Positions 49,763-58,623 of a stretch of 64,000 nucleotides of DNA are shown here, one piece after another. Source of the DNA: Flavipsychrobacter sp. (GTDB lineage: Bacteria; Bacteroidota; Bacteroidia; Chitinophagales; Chitinophagaceae); NCBI GenBank assembly GCA_025963465.1, contig JAOQAP010000092.1, forward strand, positions 1 to 64,000, written 5' to 3'. Position numbers and translations under genes: made by a program. Every line of letters starts with the position of its first letter. Position 1 is the first letter of the stretch. The notes beneath the pieces were generated by a model. That model did no database searches. It was given only the letters and a program-made list of their open reading frames with translations, and had not been told where the DNA came from.

Positions 49763-49792
49763 TTGCAGGATACTATAATTGCATTACTTTTG
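49763..49792 (+). promoter_or_regulatory. Bacteroidetes-type promoter: TTG-N19-TACTTTTG
   Basis: TTG at 49763-49765 and TACTTTTG at 49785-49792, 29 nt before the ATG at 49822. Confidence 0.55.
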
Positions 49793-49821
49793 AACCAATA
49801 ATATATGTAATAATCAGAAAA

Positions 49822-51270
49822 ATGACTCAGTACAGCTTTTTACCCTATCTCTCCGGACAAAAACGAATGATCTTCATTGCTGCCGGTATTTCAGCTATCT
49901 GTTTCCTTTTACTCAAGGTACTGTTCCCTTATCCTGACCTTTATGTTGATTCAACTAATTATGTCTTCTGGGCGGTCAATAAATTTGACGTGGCCTACAG
50001 GCCTACCACTTATTCAGATTTTTTGAGGTGGGCGCATTCTGTTGCTCCAGGTGCTACATTTACTGTGTTCATACAATACCTGCTCTTTTTTTTAAGCAGT
50101 ATGTTTTGTTTTTTAAGCGCTGACTTTCTATTAGTTATCCCGGGAAAGCTGAAATGGCCATTGTTACTAGCCATTTTATTGTGTCCACTACCATTATTGC
50201 AGACCAATCTTATTTCCAGCGATAGCCTGTTCTGTTCTGCTACAGTTACATGGTTTACCCTATGCCTCTGGGTGGTAAGCAGACATACATGGTGGGTATT
50301 GATACTGCAGGCGTTGTTGCTGGTCCTTTGTTTTGAATTAAGGTATGCGGCCATGTTTTTCCCTGTTGTAGCGATAGTGGCTTTTATTTGTTCCTCTTCT
50401 TCCCTGCCTTATAAGGCCATCGGTATATTACTGACCGTTTCTGTAATATTCTTTTGTGTGGACAGGCAAACGAAGCTAAATAAAGAAGCAACGGATACGG
50501 AAATATTCTCCGGATTTTCGGGATGGCAGATAGCAAATAATGCTTTGTACTGCTATAAACATGTAGACGTAGACAATAACGACCTGCCATCAGTACAGCT
50601 ACAGACACTGGACAAGATCGTCAAAAGGTATATAGATACGGTAGGCGTTCAAGATGGTGAATTGGGCTCCTCATATATATGGCATAATCTCTCTCCGCTG
50701 AAGATGTATTGCAGGCTGGTAGAACATAAAAATAAAATACTGTACTCATCGGCATGGTTTAGTATATCTCCTATGCTTGATGAGTACGGCTGGTATATCA
50801 TCCGTCATTTTCCGGGAGCGTATGTGAAGTATTACATACTGCCTAATACTGTGAAATTCTTTTATCCTGATCGTGAAGCGCTGGTGAATTACAATAGTGA
50901 CAACCTGACCTTGCCCGAGGAAACAAAGAAATGGTTTGAAATGGACATCAATAAGCTGGAATGCAAGCTACCCGGTTTGCAGAAGGGTATTATTTCCATG
51001 TTTCCAGCAATATCCATGTTGCTTAACCTGTTCAATATCGGAGCTCTGTTTGTTTTCTGTAACAGGCATAGAAAAGTATGGGGTAAAGTAAACAGGGAAA
51101 TAAAAGTGATGTTTATTACCTGGGCTGCATTCTATTGTTGCTTTATGGTATTCAGTATATTGGCATCACCCGTTAATCTGAGGTTTATGGACCCGATATT
51201 TGTGTTAGGGGTAATTATGCCAGTAATATTATTAGGTTACAGTGTTAAGCAGGAAGAGGTAAAAGCTTAG
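49822..51270 (+). CDS. Polytopic membrane protein of unknown function (glycosyltransferase-like topology)
   Basis: 482 aa with many hydrophobic helices; no motif I can name confidently. Confidence 0.7.
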   Translation: MTQYSFLPYLSGQKRMIFIAAGISAICFLLLKVLFPYPDLYVDSTNYVFWAVNKFDVAYRPTTYSDFLRWAHSVAPGATFTVFIQYLLFFLSSMFCFLSADFLLVIPGKLKWPLLLAILLCPLPLLQTNLISSDSLFCSATVTWFTLCLWVVSRHTWWVLILQALLLVLCFELRYAAMFFPVVAIVAFICSSSSLPYKAIGILLTVSVIFFCVDRQTKLNKEATDTEIFSGFSGWQIANNALYCYKHVDVDNNDLPSVQLQTLDKIVKRYIDTVGVQDGELGSSYIWHNLSPLKMYCRLVEHKNKILYSSAWFSISPMLDEYGWYIIRHFPGAYVKYYILPNTVKFFYPDREALVNYNSDNLTLPEETKKWFEMDINKLECKLPGLQKGIISMFPAISMLLNLFNIGALFVFCNRHRKVWGKVNREIKVMFITWAAFYCCFMVFSILASPVNLRFMDPIFVLGVIMPVILLGYSVKQEEVKA

Positions 51271-51274
51271 TATA

Positions 51275-51520
51275 TTAAATAGTGGTCACCCATATCTTAT
51301 CAGCATCCTGTTTGCGGATGCTGAGGTAATAACCGGCTATCTGGATAGCTAATGGATCACCCATAGGGGCTATCATCTCTACCCATACTGGTTCACCGGG
51401 TATACAGCCCATTTCCATCAGGGTAAGCTGAAATTCACTTTCATCATGGCTACTGATAACAGCACGGGTACCCTTGGGCAACTGGGAAAGGCGCAGCGCA
51501 TTTTCTTCCTTTACGATCAT
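51275..51520 (-). CDS. feoA: FeoA family protein
   Basis: LRLSQLPKGTRAVISSHDESEFQLTLMEMGCIPGEPVWVEMIAPMGDPLAIQIAGYYLSIRKQDADKIWV; ATG at 51520. Confidence 0.9.
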   Translation of the reverse strand: MIVKEENALRLSQLPKGTRAVISSHDESEFQLTLMEMGCIPGEPVWVEMIAPMGDPLAIQIAGYYLSIRKQDADKIWVTTI

Positions 51521-51525
51521 TATTG

Positions 51526-51533
51526 CAAAATTA
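51526..51533 (-). promoter_or_regulatory. Bacteroidetes-type -7 element (TAATTTTG) for feoA
   Basis: Plus strand CAAAATTA at 51526-51533. Confidence 0.45.
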
Positions 51534-51582
51534 CTGAAGTAAAAAATAACAGGGTTCACAATTCGGGAAAATCGCAATGTAA

Positions 51583-51596
51583 ATGATCTGTATCAT
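51583..51596. promoter_or_regulatory. FNR/DNR-like palindromic site aTGATctgtATCAt
   Basis: Perfect inverted repeat ATGAT-CTGT-ATCAT with TGAT-N4-ATCA core, in the divergent feoA/globin intergenic region. Confidence 0.55.
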
Positions 51597-51618
51597 GCTG
51601 TTTTAACACTTTGAAAGG

Positions 51619-51626
51619 TAATTTTG
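51619..51626 (+). promoter_or_regulatory. Bacteroidetes-type -7 element (TAATTTTG) for globin gene
   Basis: TAnnTTTG match 15 nt upstream of the ATG at 51642. Confidence 0.5.
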
Positions 51627-51641
51627 ATATAATTCGTGATT

Positions 51642-52037
51642 ATGAAAAAGGACATTGTAGAAACAGTTGATATAGAGTTGCTGATCGATACATTTTATGA
51701 CAGGGTGAAGCAGGATGCAACTATAGGCCATATATTCAGTACAATAATTGGCGATGACTGGTCACATCATCTGCCGGTAATGTATCGGTTTTGGGAGTCT
51801 GTACTATTCAGCAAACCAGGGTATACCGGCAACCCGATAAAGAAACACATAGATATAGATAAGCGGATTCCATTTGAAAAGGCCCACTTTGACCGGTGGC
51901 TGGAACTATGGAACGAAACGGTAGACAGTCTCTTTGATGGAGAGATAGCCGCACAGGCGAAGAACAGGGCAATGCTGATGGCTAACCTGATCAGCATGAA
52001 GGTGGAGATGTCGAGAGATAGTAATTTTATACAGTAA
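51642..52037 (+). CDS. Group III truncated haemoglobin
   Basis: LIDTFYDRVKQDATIGHIFSTIIGDDWSHHLPVMYRFWESVLFSKPGYTGNPIKKHIDIDKRIPFEKAHFDRWLELW. Confidence 0.88.
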   Translation: MKKDIVETVDIELLIDTFYDRVKQDATIGHIFSTIIGDDWSHHLPVMYRFWESVLFSKPGYTGNPIKKHIDIDKRIPFEKAHFDRWLELWNETVDSLFDGEIAAQAKNRAMLMANLISMKVEMSRDSNFIQ

Positions 52038-52134
52038 CCCCTGACCTCCGCCCGGATGAATCCGTTCGGACGGGACTAAAAGGGGGGGGCTGTTTATTTA
52101 GCAATATCAAAGATCATCAACTATTTTTACGCTC

Positions 52135-53775
52135 ATGAGCACATTTACTATTTCGGGTAAGCTGGTCGATCTTTTTGCAAGGCGGATATATCCTGCTATT
52201 ATTACAGCAAGCGATGGTGTTATTGTATCTATTGAAGAGATAGATAATGTGCCAGATCAATATATATTGCCAGGTTTTGTAGATGCACATATTCATATAG
52301 AGAGCTCAATGCTGGTGCCTACAGCATTTGCGCAGATGGCTGTAGTGCATGGTACCGTAGCTACAGTATCGGACCCGCATGAGATAGCCAATGTATGTGG
52401 TGAGACGGGCATACAGTATATGATAGATAATAGTAAGCTTTCCCCTTTTAAGTTTTTCTTTGGTGCGCCATCATGCGTGCCGGCTACAGGGTTTGAAACT
52501 GCAGGTGCTACATTGGATGCCAAGGCTGTAGATGCATTGCTGCATAATAAGGATATATGGTACCTCTCTGAAATGATGAATTATCCCGGGGTGCTGCGCA
52601 AAGACCCTGAGGTAATGGCAAAAATAACTGCTGCGCAAAAAGCAGGAAAGTCTGTAGATGGCCATGCTCCGGGCCTGCGTGGGGAAACAGCTGCGGCATA
52701 TGCTGCTGCTGGGATCAGTACAGATCACGAGTGCTTTACACTGGATGAAGCGCTGGATAAAGTAAAAGCAGGTATGCAGATACTGATAAGAGAGGGTAGT
52801 GCTGCAAAGAACTATGAAGCATTATCGCCGCTGCTGCAAATGCATCCTGAGCGGGTCATGTTTTGCAGTGATGATAAGCATCCTGATGAGCTGGAACTAC
52901 ATCACATAAACGGATTGGTAAAGCGGTCTTTACAAAAAGAATATGATCTGTATGATGTGCTAAGGGCAGCGAGTGTGCATCCTGTGCAGCACTATAAGTT
53001 GCCTGTAGGCTTGTTGCGGGTAGGTGATCCGGCAGATTTTATTGTTGCTGATAACTTTGATGAGTTTAATGTATTGCAGACATATATTGCCGGACAATTA
53101 GTAGCCGATGGCGGGAAGAATTTATTGCCGGATGTGGCTGCGACTGCAATTAATAATTTTGAAACAGGAAAGAAGGATGCCTGCGCATTTCAAATAAAAA
53201 CAACTAATGCTAAGCCAATCATAAGAGTAATAGAAGCTATAGAAGGGCAACTGGTGACCAATATGTTGCAATTGCCCGGTAAAGTAGCGGATGGCTGCCT
53301 GGTAAGCGATACAGCGCAGGATATACTGAAAATAGCAGTGATCAACAGGTATGATAAGGAAGCACCTGTAGCAGTGGCGTTCATTAAAAATTTTGGATTG
53401 AAGCTGGGCGCGCTGGCATCAACCGTGGCGCATGACTGCCATAATATAATAGCTGTAGGTGTAGATGATGACAGCATGTGCGCTGCGGTGAATGCCTTAG
53501 TAGACTGCAAAGGCGGGATAGCGGTGGCAAGGGATAAAGACGATGTGACCACGCTACCGCTACCTGTGGCCGGCCTTATGTCGCTGGATAAGGGGCATAA
53601 AGTAGCTGAGACTTATACAAGGCTAAATGCAATAACCAAAGAGATAGGCTGTGCTATGCATGCCCCATTTATGACGTTATCCTTTATGGCGTTGCTGGTG
53701 ATACCTTCATTGAAACTGAGCGACAAGGGATTGTTTGATGGAGGTAAGTTTGAGTTTACAGGAGTGGAGATGTAG
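52135..53775 (+). CDS. ade: Adenine deaminase
   Basis: YILPGFVDAHIHIESSMLVPTAFAQMAVVHGTVATVSDPHEIANVCG; VMFCSDDKHPDEL; full length 546 aa. Confidence 0.94.
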   Translation: MSTFTISGKLVDLFARRIYPAIITASDGVIVSIEEIDNVPDQYILPGFVDAHIHIESSMLVPTAFAQMAVVHGTVATVSDPHEIANVCGETGIQYMIDNSKLSPFKFFFGAPSCVPATGFETAGATLDAKAVDALLHNKDIWYLSEMMNYPGVLRKDPEVMAKITAAQKAGKSVDGHAPGLRGETAAAYAAAGISTDHECFTLDEALDKVKAGMQILIREGSAAKNYEALSPLLQMHPERVMFCSDDKHPDELELHHINGLVKRSLQKEYDLYDVLRAASVHPVQHYKLPVGLLRVGDPADFIVADNFDEFNVLQTYIAGQLVADGGKNLLPDVAATAINNFETGKKDACAFQIKTTNAKPIIRVIEAIEGQLVTNMLQLPGKVADGCLVSDTAQDILKIAVINRYDKEAPVAVAFIKNFGLKLGALASTVAHDCHNIIAVGVDDDSMCAAVNALVDCKGGIAVARDKDDVTTLPLPVAGLMSLDKGHKVAETYTRLNAITKEIGCAMHAPFMTLSFMALLVIPSLKLSDKGLFDGGKFEFTGVEM

Positions 53776-53779
53776 TAAT

Positions 53780-53812
53780 AGATTTGACAACTTTTCAAAA
53801 GTTGTCAAATCT
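53780..53812. repeat. 33-nt REP-like palindrome, copy 2
   Basis: agatttgacaacttttcaaaagttgtcaaatct, identical to 24193-24225. Confidence 0.9.
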
Positions 53813-53824
53813 GAGTAGATGTAG

Positions 53825-54652
53825 CTAATTCTTCTCCGCAATAAAGTTCAATCCAAAGAAGAAGTATTCACGGCGCAGGCCCTTGCCTTCCTGTATCTTT
53901 TGTTCTTTCTTCAGCAGTTCTTCGGGATCTGAGAAACGATAGTGGACGGGGAGAAAATACCGCACGTATTGTACGCTATTATCCTTTATGTGGAACCCAT
54001 TCTTTACAAATAGCTTCGTCCAGTTTTCCAGGCTGCGGATGTTCTCGTTGCCTATCAGTATGTCTTTTTGCAACTTTTCGTCCCAGATGGTGATGATGCG
54101 CTTGTTGCCACGGTATTTATACAGCTTTGCCCGTTGAATAATATTGTTGCCATTCTCTTCCACTGACAGTATTTTGCCATTTTTCTTCAGGCTTTTATTG
54201 AAAATCTGCAGTGCATCGTCTATTGGCTCCAGGTGGTGCAGCGTATCCTGTACTATTATCCAGTCGTAGCTGGCAGGTGCCGGCTGGTTATCAAACAGGT
54301 TTTCGTAAGTGCAGGTGAACAATGAGGTGTCCCCATACTTGCTCCAGTATTCTTTACGCTTTTGTACAGTATCGTAATAAAATTCTAATGTGGTACCGTA
54401 TGTCTTAATCCCATTGAGCGCCAGGAAGATGCAGGTAGTGCCATAACCACAGCCGCAATCCCATATAGACAGGTCTTTGCTGTTGCCTGCCTCTACTATG
54501 TTCTTTTGTATATAACGAAGCCGCTGCAAAAAATAATTCCTGCGAAAATGCCACGAGGACTTTTTGCCCAGGAACTTATAGTAAGGCTGCATTTCTGTAT
54601 GTACTTCCAGTTCTTTAAGCATCAGTTCAAAGAACTGCTCGGGTGACATCAT
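53825..54652 (-). CDS. Class I SAM-dependent methyltransferase
   Basis: LSIWDCGCGYGTTCIFLALNGIKTYGTTLE; DWIIVQDTLHHLEPIDDAL. Confidence 0.88.
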   Translation of the reverse strand: MMSPEQFFELMLKELEVHTEMQPYYKFLGKKSSWHFRRNYFLQRLRYIQKNIVEAGNSKDLSIWDCGCGYGTTCIFLALNGIKTYGTTLEFYYDTVQKRKEYWSKYGDTSLFTCTYENLFDNQPAPASYDWIIVQDTLHHLEPIDDALQIFNKSLKKNGKILSVEENGNNIIQRAKLYKYRGNKRIITIWDEKLQKDILIGNENIRSLENWTKLFVKNGFHIKDNSVQYVRYFLPVHYRFSDPEELLKKEQKIQEGKGLRREYFFFGLNFIAEKN

Positions 54653-54715
54653 TGACTAAGAGTAAATTTTCAACGCCAAATGTAATAAGTATAGCGTAGA
54701 CTGCCTAACAATAGT

Positions 54716-54740
54716 AACGCCACGCATCATGCGTGGCGTT
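54716..54740. terminator. Terminator-like hairpin downstream of recA
   Basis: aacgccacgca-tca-tgcgtggcgtt. Confidence 0.7.
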
Positions 54741-54772
54741 ATACTTACTAACCATATTTATTTTAAACTCAA

Positions 54773-55783
54773 CTAAGCCACAACCAGCAAAGCTTCACGT
54801 ATACGTGCTTCCATTTCATCCATCACTTCAGGGTTGTCTATCAGGAATTGCTTCACCGCGTCACGGCCCTGGCCAACTTTGCTGTCGCCGTAGCTGAACC
54901 ATGAACCGCTTTTCTGCAGGATACCCAGTTCTACGCCCATATCTATGATCTCGCCCATTTTGCTGATACCCTCACCAAAGATGATATCGAACTCTACCTG
55001 GCGGAAAGGTGGTGCAACTTTGTTTTTTACCACTTTTACACGGGTACGGTTACCACTTGCCACATCACCGTCCTTTATCTGGCTGATACGGCGGATATCC
55101 AGACGTACAGATGCATAGAATTTCAGTGCATTACCACCGGTAGTTGTTTCCGGGTTGCCAAACATCACACCTATCTTCTCACGAAGCTGGTTGATGAATA
55201 TGCAGCAGCAGCCTGTACGGGAAATGGTAGCTGTGAGCTTACGGAGGGCCTGGCTCATCAAACGCGCCTGGAGGCCCATTTTGCTTTCGCCCATTTCGCC
55301 ATCCAGCTCACCCTTAGGTACCAGTGCAGCTACAGAGTCAATAACAACTACATCTACTGCACCTGAAGAGATCAGCCTATCGGCTATTTCCAGGCCCTGC
55401 TCGCCATAGTCTGGCTGAGAGATGATGAGATTGTCTACATCTACACCCAGTTTACGTGCATAGCTGGCATCAAATGCGTGCTCCGCATCTATTATAGCGC
55501 ATATGCCGCCCTTTTTCTGAGCCTGTGCTATAGTATGTATCGCTACGGTCGTTTTACCTGAAGATTCCGGCCCGTATATCTCTATTATACGGCCTCGTGG
55601 CAAGCCGCCCACACCCAGTGCCACATCAAGCCCTATAGAGCCTGTGCTGATCACATCCATCTATTCACTCTGCTGGTCGCCAAGCATCATCACTGATCCT
55701 ATACCGAAGTCTTTCTCGATCTAGTCGAGTGCCAGCTTCAAAACTTTTAATTTATCGTCCGCCATGTTCGTATTTTTAGCCAT
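54773..55783 (-). pseudogene. recA: recA interrupted by two in-frame TAG codons (pseudogene, readthrough or reinitiation unresolved); intact ORF 54773-55660
   Basis: Minus-strand reading from 55783: [85 protein letters not shown]... TAGs at 55723-55721 and 55663-55661; no frameshift. Confidence 0.9.
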
Positions 55784-55997
55784 GAAATATTTTACCAAAA
55801 TTACCTCAAAAAGGTTCTCCTAAATCAATTTTAAAAAGAAGATATCCACAATTTTTGAAACCGACGTATACCATTACTGTATTACATTACAGCCGATTTT
55901 TTGCGCATTTTGTTGGTAAGTCTGGAGCTGTTTTGGGGTGGAAAGAGGTGTAATTGTCGTTTCCGGGGGGGTAAAATCAGCAAATAGCTTTATACGA

Positions 55998-56027
55998 AAC
56001 AGGGCTGTGCATTTGCACAGCCCTGTT
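55998..56027. terminator. Hairpin downstream of the 56051 gene
   Basis: aacagggctgtgc-attt-gcacagccctgtt. Confidence 0.65.
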
Positions 56028-56050
56028 GAAAATAGAGAAAGAGGGTATTA

Positions 56051-56518
56051 TCAGGCTGCGTTTTTTTGACCATTCTGTATATGCATCAATGTGTAGCCCT
56101 GCGCTGTTATAGGGTCTACGAGCATATTCTCTGTCCGCACACTAAAGAGGAAGTGAATATCGAAATTATCATCGTGTTGCATGTATTGCTCAGCTAAGAG
56201 CCTTGCTGCATGTATCTTAGGCGACAAATAATCCTTACGCTCTACCAGCAATAATATATGGAAGGATGTACCCTCATCAATACGCAGGTAGGTAATAGGT
56301 ACAGGTATTGAAAACCTGTCATTAAGTGCCTCTATTAATTGCTCGGCCCTAAGTGCTACCAATGGCAGATTATAGGAAATAGATCTACGACGGGTGTCTT
56401 CTTTTGAATGATAATTCAATGAAGGCATTGCTTCTTCTGGCACTATCCATCCGCTTGGTGGATTCAATTGCTCTTCTATGTTTCCTTGTGCCGCTATATT
56501 CGAGATGTTGCTTATCAT
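56051..56518 (-). CDS. Hypothetical protein (155 aa)
   Basis: Clean ORF with its own hairpin; no family recognised. Confidence 0.6.
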   Translation of the reverse strand: MISNISNIAAQGNIEEQLNPPSGWIVPEEAMPSLNYHSKEDTRRRSISYNLPLVALRAEQLIEALNDRFSIPVPITYLRIDEGTSFHILLLVERKDYLSPKIHAARLLAEQYMQHDDNFDIHFLFSVRTENMLVDPITAQGYTLMHIQNGQKNAA

Positions 56519-56810
56519 GGTCGTTTGGTTTGGGTTATCAATAATTTATACTCAATTACCGAGTAATAAATAACTGTACCAACATGCCCCGTTAGTTGGT
56601 AACATTTACCTAATAATCAATGGTTTTAATATCAAAAAAATATAATTTCTAATTGATTATAAAGCATAAAATAATACAGGTATGTAGTATTAACAGGGTG
56701 TTGGCACTATTATAGTACATCAAAATCTGCTTAACGAGTTATAAACGTTATTTTCAGATGCCCCGACGGATATTTGACAAAGTTTTTAGCCCTCACCGGA
56801 AATAAATAAG

Positions 56811-57443
56811 ATGACCGACAAAACCAGTGATGCAGATAAAAAGATTACTGATGAGTACAACCTGCGTACACTCATTAATAATATAGATGACCCCATATGG
56901 CTGGTGGATGCAGACTATATTATTATTGAGTGCAATATTGCGTTTGGTAAATGGGTGCACTGTTTTATAGGTACAACACTCACCAACGGTGACCATGTAT
57001 TGCATAACGGACAGAATAAGGCATACCAGGAAAAGTTTGAAATGTGCTACCAGCTGGCATTGAGCGGACGGTCGTTCCAGACGGTAGAAGACATGCAGGT
57101 TGGCAAGGACACAAGATATACCAGTGTGACCTTTAAGCCTGTTTATGAAAATGATAAGGTGGTAAGGGTAAGCTGTTATGCAAGGGATATTACAGAACAA
57201 CGAAAACACCTGCTGAAAATAGAGGAACAAAATACTGCACTAAGGGAAATAGCATTTATAGAATCGCATAAGGTGCGTGGCCCGGTTACTACCATTATGG
57301 GGTTGGAGCAATTGTTTAATCACGAAGACTTCACCGATCCTATCAATAAAATAATCGTTGAAGGCATATCGAGAACTACTAAAGACCTGGACCTGATAGT
57401 GAGAGAGGTGGTACTGAAATCAAATGCAATCGACAAGACTTAA
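56811..57443 (+). CDS. PAS-domain protein with C-terminal DHp-like module, no HATPase domain
   Basis: LINNIDDPIWLVDADYIIIECN...SCYARDITEQRKH then LREIAFIESHKVRGPVTTIMGLEQLFNHEDFTDPINKIIVEG; ends ~30 aa later. Confidence 0.85.
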   Translation: MTDKTSDADKKITDEYNLRTLINNIDDPIWLVDADYIIIECNIAFGKWVHCFIGTTLTNGDHVLHNGQNKAYQEKFEMCYQLALSGRSFQTVEDMQVGKDTRYTSVTFKPVYENDKVVRVSCYARDITEQRKHLLKIEEQNTALREIAFIESHKVRGPVTTIMGLEQLFNHEDFTDPINKIIVEGISRTTKDLDLIVREVVLKSNAIDKT

Positions 57444-57446
57444 GCT

Positions 57447-58529
57447 TTATCGGACTATCTGCACATAACCGCTAAAAGTGCCAGACGTAATACGAGCCAA
57501 ATAAGTACCCGAGGGAAATAGGCGAATGTCAAGTTCACGACTGTTTATAAAAGTACCTGTTTTCTTTCCCTGCATATCATACACCTGCACAATAAAATTT
57601 GTCCAGCCTTTCGGCAAAGATAATTTAACGATACCATCTGCGGAGGGATTGGGGTAAACACTAATGGTGCTGTTTGCACGTGTTGCATTATGGACGGCCG
57701 CACTGGTGTCTACAGGTGGCGGTGGCGGCGGTGTAGCCGTATCAATGAATTTATCGCGGTAGCGAATGCTGGTTATTGTTTCTGTGCTGCCTGTCACTAT
57801 ACTTGTTACCCATAGCAGGGGGTAGTGTTCACCATTAGCCAGCCATTTATACTCCACTGTATTACGCGGAACGGGTGCAAAGCCGGTAGTACCTATAGTA
57901 ACAGAATCCATTTCAAATATTTGTGACCTTACCCTTATGCATGCTGTAGAGGAAGCCAGGAAAGGAGTAAGAATGGTACCCCAGGCGTCTACCCGCGTGC
58001 TTCTATAGCCTGTCTGCAATATGCTGCCCACGCCGGGCAGGTCTACATTTAGCTCATAGGCATCACTGTCTGTGCGCAGGTATGATAGCGGGAAATGATA
58101 CCATACATCAGGCAATGCGTAATTGGCCGGAGTTGGGGTGCCTGTTACTTCCCCGGCAAAAGCCTGTGCTATAAAGCTATCTGTAGTGTTCTGAAAAAAC
58201 GTGTATGTATTGTATACAGGCAATACCCCGGGGATAGTATCTGCAACCTTATAGCCATATGCGCCGGCATCTATAATAGTACCGTAAGATGAATTTACTG
58301 CTGTAGCTGTTTTAAAGGTATCAACGCCCTGCGATATAGAGGTAAGTGCGTAGTGCCATGTCATGCTTAATCCGCTATCTCCCGGGTTGATGTGGGTAGC
58401 GGGAGAAGCATTGCTATACCGTAATGTGTCGCCCAATACCGGCATGTCGGCAGATGTGATGACCACCATCTGCGAAAAAGCAGGCCGGCAGCAAAGCAAC
58501 AAGGCAAATAAGGGTAACAGGCAACGCAT
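57447..58529 (-). CDS. Secreted protein with T9SS C-terminal sorting domain
   Basis: Signal peptide MRCLLPLFALLLCCRPAFSQ; C-term ISVYPNPSADGIVKLSLPKGWTNFIVQVYDMQGKKTGTF...GTYLARI. Confidence 0.82.
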   Translation of the reverse strand: MRCLLPLFALLLCCRPAFSQMVVITSADMPVLGDTLRYSNASPATHINPGDSGLSMTWHYALTSISQGVDTFKTATAVNSSYGTIIDAGAYGYKVADTIPGVLPVYNTYTFFQNTTDSFIAQAFAGEVTGTPTPANYALPDVWYHFPLSYLRTDSDAYELNVDLPGVGSILQTGYRSTRVDAWGTILTPFLASSTACIRVRSQIFEMDSVTIGTTGFAPVPRNTVEYKWLANGEHYPLLWVTSIVTGSTETITSIRYRDKFIDTATPPPPPPVDTSAAVHNATRANSTISVYPNPSADGIVKLSLPKGWTNFIVQVYDMQGKKTGTFINSRELDIRLFPSGTYLARITSGTFSGYVQIVR

Positions 58530-58623
58530 GAAATTTATTTATCCAAATATAGGAAATATAGCGCACCCCGGGACTAGGTATACCGCATGCTTGCTATATT
58601 TACATACACTTTAAAGCTACCAG

